Shown here in pieces: positions 7,056 through 14,306 of a stretch of DNA of 14,444 bases. Made by a program: the position numbers and the translations under genes. Under the pieces are notes generated by a model. That model was not told the origin of the DNA and made no database searches. It saw only the letters and a program-made list of their open reading frames with translations. Numbering within the stretch: position 1 is the stretch's first letter; every line of letters starts with the position of its first letter. Source of the stretch: Bacteroidota bacterium (lineage in GTDB: Bacteria > Bacteroidota > Bacteroidia > Chitinophagales > Chitinophagaceae); NCBI GenBank assembly GCA_023411775.1, contig JAEYOL010000257.1, positions 1-14,444 on the forward strand. Reading direction: 5' to 3'.

Positions 7056-8198
7056 ATGGATTTTGCGATATCTGAGATAACCCAGCAGGTGGCACAAACT
7101 GCGAGGGATTTTGCACAACAACATATCAGGCCGGGCGTGATGGACTGGGATGAAAGCCAGGAGTTTCCTGTACAGGTCTTTAAGGAAATGGGTAAACTGG
7201 GTTTGATGGGCGTATTGGTACCTGAAGAATATGGTGGTGCGGGTCTTAGTTATTTTGAATACAAGACGGTGATCGAAGAAGTGGCCAAAGTCTGTGGTTC
7301 GATCGGGCTCAGTCTTGCGGCTCACAATTCTCTTTGCACCGGGCATATACTGGCATTTGCTAACGACGAACAGAAAAAAAATTATCTCCCAAAATTGGCC
7401 TCTGCTGAGTGGTTGGGTGCCTGGGGTCTTACAGAAGCCAATACCGGCAGCGATGCGGGTAATATGAAATGTACCGCGGTAAAAGATGGTAACGACTGGA
7501 TCATCAACGGCACAAAAAACTGGATCACCCATGGGAAGAGCGGAGACCTGGCGGTTGTGATATGCCGTACAGGTGAACCCAGGACAAAAAATAACTCGAC
7601 AGCATTTGTGGTTGAAAGAGGCACGCCCGGTTTTACTGCAGGTAAAAAGGAAAATAAACTCGGCATGCGCGCCAGCGAAACGGCGGAGATGATCTTTGAT
7701 AATTGCCGCATACCTGATGCCAATCGTCTTGGTGATGTTGGTGATGGTTTTCGCCAGGCCATGGTCGTACTCGACGGTGGACGTATATCGATAGCCTCGC
7801 TTGCACTGGGTATCGCGAAAGGCGCTTACCAGGCTGCTTTGCAATATTCACAGGAGCGTCACCAGTTTGACAAACCTATTTCAAGTTTCCAGGGTATATC
7901 TTTCAAACTGGCTGATATGGCAACAGAAATTGAAGCGGCCGATCTGCTCACACTGCAGGCCTGTGATCTGAAGAACAGGAAAAAGCCTGTGACCAAGGAA
8001 GCGGCGATGGCTAAATACTATTCCAGCGAAATAGCAGTGAAAGTGGCCAACGATGCGGTACAGGTTTTTGGTGGCTATGGGTACACCAAAGATTTCCCGG
8101 TCGAAAAATTTTACCGCGATGCCAAACTCTGCACTATCGGCGAAGGCACCAGCGAGATACAAAAGATCGTGATCGCACGGGAAGTGTTTCGGAGTTGA
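7056..8198 (+). CDS. acyl-CoA dehydrogenase
   Basis: FAD-dependent acyl-CoA dehydrogenases introduce the alpha-beta double bond in acyl-CoA thioesters and pass electrons to electron-transfer flavoprotein. The 380 residues match the short/branched-chain soluble family. The N-terminal helical domain (about 1-120) has LGLMGVLVPEEYGGAGLS. The middle beta domain carries AWGLTEANTGSDAG (122-135) and WIINGTKNWITHG (148-160), which bind FAD and substrate. The C-terminal helical domain has QVFGGYGYTKDFPVEKFYRD (336-355) and IGEGTSEIQ (361-369), where E363 is the expected catalytic base. The conventional family motif reads YEGTSEIQ, so I-G replaces the usual aromatic position. The chain-length preference (butyryl, isovaleryl or other) cannot be fixed from sequence. 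It stands alone between a terminator-like hairpin and a convergent ABC exporter. Confidence 0.95.
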   Translation: MDFAISEITQQVAQTARDFAQQHIRPGVMDWDESQEFPVQVFKEMGKLGLMGVLVPEEYGGAGLSYFEYKTVIEEVAKVCGSIGLSLAAHNSLCTGHILAFANDEQKKNYLPKLASAEWLGAWGLTEANTGSDAGNMKCTAVKDGNDWIINGTKNWITHGKSGDLAVVICRTGEPRTKNNSTAFVVERGTPGFTAGKKENKLGMRASETAEMIFDNCRIPDANRLGDVGDGFRQAMVVLDGGRISIASLALGIAKGAYQAALQYSQERHQFDKPISSFQGISFKLADMATEIEAADLLTLQACDLKNRKKPVTKEAAMAKYYSSEIAVKVANDAVQVFGGYGYTKDFPVEKFYRDAKLCTIGEGTSEIQKIVIAREVFRS

Positions 8199-8232
8199 AC
8201 TGAATAATTAAACGACTTATTTGAACAACAGG

Positions 8233-8252
8233 AAGCGATCACTCGCTTATTT
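8233..8252. terminator. candidate shared terminator between convergent genes
   Basis: AAGCGA-TCAC-TCGCTT is a 6-bp stem with a tetraloop followed on the plus strand by ATTTAAATT. It lies in the 48-base gap between the dehydrogenase and the ABC exporter and overlaps the exporter's TAA stop. It is short, so only moderate support. Confidence 0.4.
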
Positions 8253-10052
8253 AAATTCCTGCATCTCCACCAGTTTTTTATAGAAACCATTTTGTTGGAT
8301 CAGGTCATCATGCGTACCGCGCTCGACGATCTGTCCTTTTTGCAACACGATGATCTCATCGGCATGGCGGATGGTGGACAGCCTGTGAGCGATAACAATA
8401 CTAGTCCGGTTTTGCATCATATTATTGATGGCGTCCTGTACCAGGCGCTCACTTTCCGTATCGAGCGATGATGTGGCTTCATCGAGAATGAGTATGGGTG
8501 GATTTTTTACAAGTGCCCGTGCAATAGTAAGACGCTGGCGTTCCCCGCCACTGAGTTTTGTTCCCCTGTCACCGATATTCGAATCGTAGCCGTCTTCTTT
8601 TTGTATGATAAAGTTGTGTGCATTGGCAACTTTTGCAGCTTCGATGATCTGATTGTCGGTTGCATCTTCCTTTCCAAAACGGATATTGTTGGCAATGGTA
8701 TCATTAAACAGGATCGGTTCCTGGGTAACTATGCTCATAAGTCCGCGAACAGCGTGCAACGAGTATTCCCTGATGTTCACACCATCGATCAGTACTTCTC
8801 CACTGGTCACATCGTGAAATCTTGGAACAAGATCGGCGAGGGTTGATTTGCCCGCTCCCGATGAACCAACAAGGGCTACCGTTTTGCCTTTTTCGATCAC
8901 CAGGTTTATTTTATCCAGTATGATCGTGTCGCCGTACATGAATGACGCGTCGCGAAATTCAATTTTTGAATTAAAGGAGTGCAATTGCCTGCCCGCCGTA
9001 TTCTCATCCACTACCACAGGCGCTTTTAGTACATCTTCTACCCGGTCGATCGCCGCTGCGCCACGCTGGATATTGAAAAAAGCTGAAGAAATATTCTTTG
9101 CAGGATTGATCAGCATGGCAAATGAAGCGATATAGGCTATCAATTCTTTTGCTTCCAGGCCGTCGCCACCCAGCACGAGCCGGCCACCAAAATAAAGTAT
9201 GGTGCTAAGCACAATTACGCCCAGCAATTCGGTAAGCGGACCCGCCAGGTCTCTTCGCGCACCCATCTTTTTCCTGACCTCATACAGTTCCGCGTTCACT
9301 TTATGAAATCTCGAGCTCAGTAATTTTTCAAGCAAAAAAGCTTTGATCACCCGCAAACCTCCGAGCGTTTCATCCAGGATGGAAAGGCCTTCGCCAAGTT
9401 TGATGGCAGCATCCTGTGACTGTCTTTTTAAGGTGCGGCTTACCCGCCCGATCAGGATACCTGTGACCGGCAAAAGCACCAATAAGAATAAAGAAAGCTG
9501 TGGTGAAATGATGAGCAGGAAAAGCAAATAGCCTAATACAGTAAGCGGATCTTTGATTAGACCATCGAATGTACCCACCACCGAATTCTCGATCTCGGCG
9601 ATATCGTTTGTCATCCTGGAGATCACATCGCCTTTTCTTTTTTCAGTAAAATAACCCACGGGCAATCGAAGTATCTTGTCATAGAGTTCACCCCGTAACT
9701 GGGTTATGATCGCCGCGCGAACAGGTACAGAAATACGATTTGATAGATAAATAAAGAGATTTTTAAAAAAAGTGGCTGTGATGATGAAAATGCAAATGGC
9801 CGTGAGACCGGCGATACTCCCACCTTTTTCAATAATACCTACCAGGGTATCGGTGATATAAGAGCCCAGTGCATTGGTCCTGACCATATCGCTGCCAGGC
9901 GCACCTGTTTCAAAAATGAGTCCGAAGAAAGGGATCAGCATCCCAATTGAAATAACGCCAAAAAAAGTCGCGAGAACTGTGCATAGTAAGTAAAGCGCAA
10001 TCTTGCCCCTATGATTCTTCAGATAGCCAAAAATCCTTGAAAATTTCTTCAT
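8247..10052 (-). CDS. MsbA-like ABC exporter (fused permease and ATPase)
   Basis: This is a half-size ABC exporter of the MsbA/lipid-multidrug type that should dimerise in the inner membrane and move lipids, such as lipid A core, across it. From the ATG at 10052 it has 601 residues. Six membrane helices occupy about 18-315; the ATPase domain follows from about 362. Walker A is GSSGAGKST (396-404), the Q-loop Q444, signature LSGGERQRL (500-508), Walker B LILDE (521-525) and the H-loop H556. All are intact. The frame stays open 26 codons further upstream to an ATG at 10130, but the extra residues do not resemble the family start, whereas MKKFSRIFGYLKNHRGKIAL does; a promoter-like box at 10080-10087 also falls inside the extension. 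An lpxD gene in the same window is consistent with, but does not prove, a lipid A substrate. Confidence 0.93.
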   Translation of the reverse strand: MKKFSRIFGYLKNHRGKIALYLLCTVLATFFGVISIGMLIPFFGLIFETGAPGSDMVRTNALGSYITDTLVGIIEKGGSIAGLTAICIFIITATFFKNLFIYLSNRISVPVRAAIITQLRGELYDKILRLPVGYFTEKRKGDVISRMTNDIAEIENSVVGTFDGLIKDPLTVLGYLLFLLIISPQLSLFLLVLLPVTGILIGRVSRTLKRQSQDAAIKLGEGLSILDETLGGLRVIKAFLLEKLLSSRFHKVNAELYEVRKKMGARRDLAGPLTELLGVIVLSTILYFGGRLVLGGDGLEAKELIAYIASFAMLINPAKNISSAFFNIQRGAAAIDRVEDVLKAPVVVDENTAGRQLHSFNSKIEFRDASFMYGDTIILDKINLVIEKGKTVALVGSSGAGKSTLADLVPRFHDVTSGEVLIDGVNIREYSLHAVRGLMSIVTQEPILFNDTIANNIRFGKEDATDNQIIEAAKVANAHNFIIQKEDGYDSNIGDRGTKLSGGERQRLTIARALVKNPPILILDEATSSLDTESERLVQDAINNMMQNRTSIVIAHRLSTIRHADEIIVLQKGQIVERGTHDDLIQQNGFYKKLVEMQEFK

Positions 10053-10079
10053 TGACTCGTGTAAAACGCTTAAACGGTG

Positions 10080-10087
10080 CAAAGTAA
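10080..10087 (-). promoter_or_regulatory. candidate -7 box for the ABC exporter
   Basis: On the minus strand the sequence reads TTACTTTG, one mismatch from TAnnTTTG, ending 27 bases before the ATG at 10052. No -33 element was clear. Confidence 0.4.
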
Positions 10088-10156
10088 GTAATTTTACAGT
10101 GTCTTTATTTTTGAAATAGCCAGCAGACAATGAAAAAGGAAGTAGAGTTGATGATA

Positions 10157-10183
10157 CCTTCCCACCTTCCCGTCTCCCCGGCT
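10157..10183. repeat. half copy of the 83-bp intergenic repeat family
   Basis: ACCTTCCCACCTTCCCGTCT followed by CCCCGGCT closely resembles the right arm of the repeats at 3818-4052 (compare CCGTCTTCCCGCCTTCCCGG in copy 3). The matching left arm is absent, so this is a solo arm or a relic. It lies between the divergent exporter and rbfA genes, 27 bases before the rbfA start. Confidence 0.6.
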
Positions 10184-10210
10184 AAAAGAATAAGATATAA
10201 ATGATATTAT

Positions 10211-10585
10211 ATGGAAGAAGGAAAGAGACAAAAACAGATCGCAGGCCTGTTGCATGAAGAGATGAGCACGATTTTTCAACGCCTTGGCTTGAATATGATA
10301 GATGGAGGTATGGTGTCCATATCCTCCGTGAAGGTGACACCCGACCTGCTGGAAGCCCGGTTTTACCTAAGCCTGTTCCAGGTGAAAGATGTAGAGGCGG
10401 CCCTGAAAAAGATCGAGGAAAAGCATCATGAAATAAAAAAGGAACTGGCTGCGAAAGTGCGTCACCAGTTGCGCAGTATTCCCGTGTTGAAATTCTTCCA
10501 GGACGATACCCTGGATCATGTTTTCAAACTGGAAGAGCTGTTTAAAAAAATAAAGGAAGAAAATCCACCTTCCCCGGAAGAATAA
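10211..10585 (+). CDS. rbfA: 30S ribosome-binding factor A
   Basis: RbfA binds the immature 30S subunit and helps 16S rRNA 5'-end maturation, important at low temperature. The 124-residue length is normal. It has the KH-like pattern: an N-terminal helix with RQKQIAGLLHEEMSTIF, a strand pair VSISSVKVTPDLLEARFYLS (46-65), and the late VRHQLRSIPVLKFFQDDTLD segment (about 83-102), which matches the family's conserved P-L-F-D pattern. A charged C-terminal tail follows. The start is the ATG at 10211. It is followed after 49 bases by a LolC/E-like permease gene, an arrangement common in Bacteroidota, and the two are probably co-transcribed. Confidence 0.93.
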   Translation: MEEGKRQKQIAGLLHEEMSTIFQRLGLNMIDGGMVSISSVKVTPDLLEARFYLSLFQVKDVEAALKKIEEKHHEIKKELAAKVRHQLRSIPVLKFFQDDTLDHVFKLEELFKKIKEENPPSPEE

Positions 10586-10634
10586 CGATACAGTGCAGCC
10601 ACATGATCCGGAATAAACACCAACACGATAAGGC

Positions 10635-11894
10635 ATGATAAAACCAGGTTCTTCGGAAGGGGGAAAGGGCTATACATTTCTTTTTGCCTGGCGATATTTC
10701 AAAGCCAAAAAATCGATCAATGCTATCAACGTGATTGCAAGGATAAGCATCGCGGCCATCGTGATCGGTACGGCGGCTTTGATACTGGTGTTGAGCGTGT
10801 TCAACGGCTTCGAAGGTTTGGTAAAATCGCTGTACTCGTCTTTTTACACTGACCTCAAAGTTTTACCTGCAACGGGTAAAACCATCACCGTCACTCCCGA
10901 CCAGATCAGGCAGCTCAAAAGTATCCGCGGTATCAGGAACCATGCACTGGTGCTGGAGGAGAAAGCTTTGGTTCAAAATGGCGATTACCAGTCGATCGTT
11001 TACCTGAAAGGGGTGGATGACAATTACCGCTATGTAACCGGTGTGGCTGATCATATTGTAAAAGGAGAGTACAACCTGGGCACCGCGGATGATCCTAAAC
11101 TCATCCTCGGAGCCGGTGTGGAAGGCGCCCTTGGAATTCGGGCGGACATGGATATGTTTTTCCTAAAAATCTATCTACCCCGTAAAAGCAGTTCTGAGCG
11201 GATCGACCCATTGAATGATATCAGTAATGATTCGATCCGAACCTCTTCGGCATTCCAGATCCAGCAGGATTTTGACAATAAATATGGTATTACCAATATT
11301 GATTTTGTACGCCAGGCGCTAAAGTCCGCGCCGGATGAATACAGCGGTGTAGAGATCAGCCTGGCCGATCCCACGGATGCCGGCAAACTGAAGCGTGAGG
11401 TAAAAAAGGTGTTCGGTGAAAATTACCTCGTTCAAACGATCTATGAACAGAATCAAAGTCTGTATGCGGTGATGAACCTGGAACGCTGGATCATATACGG
11501 TGTACTTTGCCTGATACTGGTGGTGGCAGCTTTTAATATGATTGGGGCACTCACCATGCTGGTGCTGGAAAAGCAAAAGGATATCAGTATCCTCCATGCC
11601 CTTGGAGCCAATAAAAACTTTATTCAAAGGATCTTCCTGGGAGAAGGTATGTTGCTAGCGTTGATCGGCACGGCAGGAGGGATGTTACTGGCACTGATCA
11701 TCGTCGTGCTCCAGATAAACTTTCACCTCATCCCTTTGCAGGGTGGGTCGTTCCTGATAGCTTATTTCCCGGTAAAACTGCGGTTGATGGACTTTGTATT
11801 GGTAACCGCTACAGTATTTGTGATAGCCCTGCTGGCCTCATGGATCCCTTCGCGAAAAGCCGCGAAACAGGAATTCTCCCTTCGAACCGAATGA
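10635..11894 (+). CDS. LolC/LolE-type ABC permease (FtsX-like)
   Basis: This 419-residue protein is a permease of the LolC/E/FtsX superfamily that, with a LolD-type ATPase encoded elsewhere, would release lipoproteins from the inner membrane for transport to the outer membrane. Its topology is typical: TM1 at about 36-57 (ISIAAIVIGTAALILVLSVF, then NGFE), a large periplasmic domain at about 60-280, then TM2 (about 285-312), TM3 (about 336-360) and TM4 (about 384-404). The coupling-helix segment EKQKDISILHALGA (312-325) after TM2 is a strong family marker. The C-terminus ends in PSRKAAKQ, also typical. LolD and a partner permease are not in the window; Bacteroidota often carry a single LolF-like permease, so this may work as a homodimer. 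The gene is convergent with the transketolase gene. Confidence 0.88.
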   Translation: MIKPGSSEGGKGYTFLFAWRYFKAKKSINAINVIARISIAAIVIGTAALILVLSVFNGFEGLVKSLYSSFYTDLKVLPATGKTITVTPDQIRQLKSIRGIRNHALVLEEKALVQNGDYQSIVYLKGVDDNYRYVTGVADHIVKGEYNLGTADDPKLILGAGVEGALGIRADMDMFFLKIYLPRKSSSERIDPLNDISNDSIRTSSAFQIQQDFDNKYGITNIDFVRQALKSAPDEYSGVEISLADPTDAGKLKREVKKVFGENYLVQTIYEQNQSLYAVMNLERWIIYGVLCLILVVAAFNMIGALTMLVLEKQKDISILHALGANKNFIQRIFLGEGMLLALIGTAGGMLLALIIVVLQINFHLIPLQGGSFLIAYFPVKLRLMDFVLVTATVFVIALLASWIPSRKAAKQEFSLRTE

Positions 11895-11936
11895 TCCAAC
11901 CCCACCTTCGCCATAGCTTAGGCGGGCAGTGCCACT

Positions 11937-11985
11937 ATCCAGCATCCAGTATCCAGTATCTAAAATCCAGTATCCAGTATCCAGC
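11937..11985. repeat. seven phased heptamers (ATCCAG[T/C]) between convergent genes
   Basis: Seven 7-base units run without gaps from 11937: ATCCAGC, ATCCAGT, ATCCAGT, ATCTAAA, ATCCAGT, ATCCAGT, ATCCAGC. The middle unit is degenerate and the order is symmetric around it. The array fills about half of the 93-base gap between the permease and transketolase stops, ending 2 bases before the transketolase stop codon. The remainder (11895-11936) holds a near palindrome around CGCCATAGCTTAGGCG but no T-tract. It does not encode anything recognisable. Confidence 0.85.
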
Positions 11986-11987
11986 AC

Positions 11988-12821
11988 CTAATAATCTCCC
12001 AACGTCTCCTCCAACTGCGCCAACGCCTTCGCCAGCTGTTCATCATTGGGCGCTATCCCATGCCATTCGTGTGAGCCTTCCATAAAGTCGACACCTTTGC
12101 CCATCTCTGTATGCATCATGATCCCGATGGGTTTGCCCTGGCCGGTAAGTGTTTTCGCTTTTTCAAGTGTGGCCACCACATCATCCATGTCGTTGCCATT
12201 CATTTCAAGGGTGGTCCAGCCAAAGGCTTCGAACTTTTCTTTGATATTACCCAGGCTCATCACTTTATCGGTGGGGCCGTCGATCTGCTGGCCATTCCAG
12301 TCCACGGTGGAGATCAGGTTATCTACTTTATGATGAGCTGCAAACATGATCGCTTCCCATACCTGTCCCTCGTCAAGTTCGCCATCGCCGTGGAGCGAAA
12401 ACACGAGGTTTTTATCGTTGTTCAGCCTTTTTGCCAAAGCCGCACCAATCGCTACGCTCATGCCTTGTCCCAGGGAGCCGCTGGCAATCCGGATACCCGG
12501 CAGGTGTTCATGGGTTGCCGGGTGTCCCTGCAGCCTCGAGTTCAGTTTACGGAAGGTTGCCAGTTCCTTTATGTCAAAATAGCCAGACCGTGCGAGGGTA
12601 GCATAGTAAACAGGCGAAATATGGCCATTGGACAGTACGAACACATCTTCGTTAGTGGCATCCATGTTGAATGCCGGATCGTGCTTCATTACCTTGAAGT
12701 ACAGGGCGGTAAAATACTCGGTACAGCCCAGTGAACCACCTGGATGACCACTACTGCTTCCATGTACCATTCTGACGATATCACGCCTTATTTGTGATGC
12801 AATTGCCTTGAGTTCAGCCAT
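11988..12821 (-). CDS. transketolase, N-terminal (TPP-binding) subunit
   Basis: Transketolase moves two-carbon units between sugar phosphates in the pentose phosphate pathway, using thiamine diphosphate. In many bacteria it is split into N- and C-terminal proteins; this 277-residue ORF is the N-terminal one, of normal length. Motifs are HGSSSGHPGGSLG (20-32), SNGHISP (64-70), GSLGQGMSVAIGAA (115-128) and the TPP/Mg motif HGDGELDEG (144-152), paired with N176 in DWNGQQIDG (174-182). HEWHG (251-255) sits near the C-terminus. The pyrimidine-binding half needed for a complete active site is absent. It is normally encoded directly downstream, but here the next thing downstream is the heptamer array and the convergent permease gene. 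The partner must lie elsewhere. The ATG at 12821 is the natural start. Confidence 0.95.
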   Translation of the reverse strand: MAELKAIASQIRRDIVRMVHGSSSGHPGGSLGCTEYFTALYFKVMKHDPAFNMDATNEDVFVLSNGHISPVYYATLARSGYFDIKELATFRKLNSRLQGHPATHEHLPGIRIASGSLGQGMSVAIGAALAKRLNNDKNLVFSLHGDGELDEGQVWEAIMFAAHHKVDNLISTVDWNGQQIDGPTDKVMSLGNIKEKFEAFGWTTLEMNGNDMDDVVATLEKAKTLTGQGKPIGIMMHTEMGKGVDFMEGSHEWHGIAPNDEQLAKALAQLEETLGDY

Positions 12822-12862
12822 AAAAATTAGGAACTTTTTAAACTTTTTGTATCTTGCCGCCT

Positions 12863-12870
12863 CAAATATC
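12863..12870 (-). promoter_or_regulatory. weak -7-like box for the transketolase gene
   Basis: On the minus strand it reads GATATTTG, one mismatch from TAnnTTTG, ending 41 bases before the start at 12821. No -33 element at a normal distance was found. Confidence 0.3.
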
Positions 12871-12883
12871 CTGAGAGTGCTGC

Positions 12884-12899
12884 AAAAATGCGCATTTTT
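12884..12899. promoter_or_regulatory. perfect 16-bp palindrome in a divergent promoter region
   Basis: AAAAATGCGCATTTTT is perfectly self-complementary with no spacer. It lies in the 233-base gap between the transketolase start (12821) and the WecA-like start (13055), about 14 bases upstream of the weak transketolase box. It may be a regulator-binding site; its stem is too A/T-rich to be a convincing terminator. Confidence 0.35.
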
Positions 12900-13026
12900 T
12901 ATTGATTAAAGTCCATCCGGTGATAAAAGTCTGTTTTTAAGCCAAACGGTCCTGACGGGATTGATGTTTAATGTTTGACTGATATTAAATAGATCAAAAC
13001 CAATGAAAATCTGAATGGGTTAATCC

Positions 13027-13034
13027 TATTTTTG
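13027..13034 (+). promoter_or_regulatory. -7 promoter box of the WecA-like gene
   Basis: TATTTTTG is a perfect match to TAnnTTTG and ends 20 bases before the ATG at 13055. No TTTG -33 box at the expected distance was seen. The rest of 12900-13026 shows no recognisable feature. Confidence 0.55.
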
Positions 13035-13054
13035 AAACCGTAAATCCCTGCTTG

Positions 13055-14188
13055 ATGCTAGATGTATTGTTAACAGCTTCAGTTTCTTTCATAATATCTT
13101 TCCTGGCTATACCAGTTGTTTTGCAGATTGCAGAACAGAAAAAATTATATGACGTTCCTGATGAAAGAAAAGTTCACACACATGCTGTCACTTCGCTGGG
13201 TGGCGTCGGGATTTTCGGAGGTTTTCTTTTAGCTGCCTTATTATCCATCCAGGGTTATCTGAATCCTGAGTTCCAATACTTTTTTGCTGCGGCCCTTGTA
13301 ATTTTCTTTTTGGGATTAAAAGACGACCTGGTGGTGCTGTCGGCCAGCAAGAAATTCATCGGCCAGGTAGTAGCAGCTTCCATCATTATTCATTTGGGTG
13401 GCATCCGCCTCGATAGTATGTATGGCCTTTTTGGGTTTGATGAGGTACCCGAAGCCTTTTCTTTGGCGATGACCTACCTGACTATCATCGTGGTTATCAA
13501 CTCATTCAACCTTATCGATGGAATCGATGGGCTGGCGGCCAGCCTCGGCATCATGACGATGCTGGTGTTTGGAACCTATTTCTTTATGGCAGGATACCAG
13601 GCCTATGCACTGCTGGCATATTCACTTTGTGGTAGCCTTGTCGCCTTCCTTATCTTTAATCATCATCCCGCTAAAATATTCATGGGCGATTCAGGATCAC
13701 TGATGATCGGCCTTATCAATTCTATTCTCGTTATCAAATTTATCAACATTGCCAGCGATCCCGCCGGGCTTATTCCCATCGAGTCGGCTGTGGCAATTGG
13801 TTTTTCAATACTGATCGTACCCCTGTTGGATACACTGCGAGTTTTTGCAGTTCGTATCTATAAAGGCAAATCACCTTTTACTCCCGATCGTAACCATATT
13901 CATCACCTGCTGATGAATTGGGGACTGGGTCATGCAGCCATCACGCTGCTTAGTGTTGGGATCAATGTTGGATTTATAGTAATGGCTTATACTTCGCGGT
14001 CGATCGGTCCTACCTACCTTTTGCTGAGTATACTTTGCTTATCATTTTTGGGTTTTGGTTTCCTGTATTATCGCAGGCCAAGACGTACCACTATTACAAT
14101 TGCCAAGCGTATGGGTACTACCGAACTCAAACCCGCTTCGAAAGTGGTAACGTTTACCCAGGAAGCTGCTACGGCAGATCATAATTGA
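13055..14188 (+). CDS. WecA/TagO-like polyprenyl-phosphate sugar-1-phosphate transferase
   Basis: This belongs to glycosyltransferase family 4 with MraY, WecA, TagO and RgpG. It transfers a (N-acetyl)hexosamine-1-phosphate from UDP-sugar to undecaprenyl phosphate at the inner membrane, starting glycan synthesis. The 377 residues form about 10-11 membrane helices. Visible motifs are DVPDERKVHTHAVTSLGGVG (33-52), GLKDDL (87-92, Mg-binding D90-D91), NLIDGIDGLAAS (152-163), MGDSGSL (210-216) and the cytoplasmic PDRNHIHHLL loop (277-286) typical of WecA/TagO. MraY uses a different loop here, so MraY itself is unlikely. The start is the ATG at 13055; a TTG one codon earlier is less likely. A hydrophilic tail (about 340-377) is non-conserved. 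The sugar substrate and end product (O-antigen, capsule or exopolysaccharide) cannot be told; no glycan cluster is adjacent. Confidence 0.9.
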   Translation: MLDVLLTASVSFIISFLAIPVVLQIAEQKKLYDVPDERKVHTHAVTSLGGVGIFGGFLLAALLSIQGYLNPEFQYFFAAALVIFFLGLKDDLVVLSASKKFIGQVVAASIIIHLGGIRLDSMYGLFGFDEVPEAFSLAMTYLTIIVVINSFNLIDGIDGLAASLGIMTMLVFGTYFFMAGYQAYALLAYSLCGSLVAFLIFNHHPAKIFMGDSGSLMIGLINSILVIKFINIASDPAGLIPIESAVAIGFSILIVPLLDTLRVFAVRIYKGKSPFTPDRNHIHHLLMNWGLGHAAITLLSVGINVGFIVMAYTSRSIGPTYLLLSILCLSFLGFGFLYYRRPRRTTITIAKRMGTTELKPASKVVTFTQEAATADHN

Positions 14189-14222
14189 GATTGATTCCCG
14201 TTACGCAAATTGATGATTTTAA

Positions 14223-14250
14223 ACAGGACCCGGTTCGTCCTGTAAATTTT
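14223..14250 (+). terminator. terminator of the WecA-like gene
   Basis: ACAGGAC-CCGGTTC-GTCCTGT is a perfect 7-bp stem with a 7-base loop, followed by AAATTTT. It lies 34 bases after the stop and ahead of the frr promoter box. Confidence 0.6.
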
Positions 14251-14278
14251 CATGGCATTTTTAATGTGCATATTTTAT

Positions 14279-14286
14279 TAGCTTTG
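14279..14286 (+). promoter_or_regulatory. -7 promoter box of frr
   Basis: TAGCTTTG is a perfect TAnnTTTG match ending 20 bases before the frr ATG at 14307, the same distance as at the WecA-like gene. It implies that frr has its own promoter. Confidence 0.6.
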
Positions 14287-14306
14287 CCTCTCAATTTTTG
14301 AATCTT

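Noticed and set aside
7014..7844. 276-codon open frame on the minus strand opposite the acyl-CoA dehydrogenase
   Set aside because: Antisense to a gene with intact family motifs; the translated product is rich in Cys, His and Arg with no domain pattern.
10053..10130. 26-codon N-terminal extension of the ABC exporter
   Set aside because: The extra residues do not resemble MsbA-type N-termini, and a promoter-like box lies within the stretch; the ATG at 10052 gives a normal 601-residue protein.
11895..11987. Remnant of the transketolase C-terminal half after the N-terminal gene
   Set aside because: The 93 bases hold a near palindrome and heptamers only; no coding remnant of the pyrimidine-binding domain is visible.
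12111..12734. 207-codon open frame on the plus strand opposite the transketolase subunit
   Set aside because: It is antisense to conserved TPP-binding motifs and shows no independent coding features.
12884..12899. Bidirectional terminator
   Set aside because: Although followed by T residues, it lies upstream of both divergent genes, and its stem is almost all A-T with only a GCGC centre that would form the loop.
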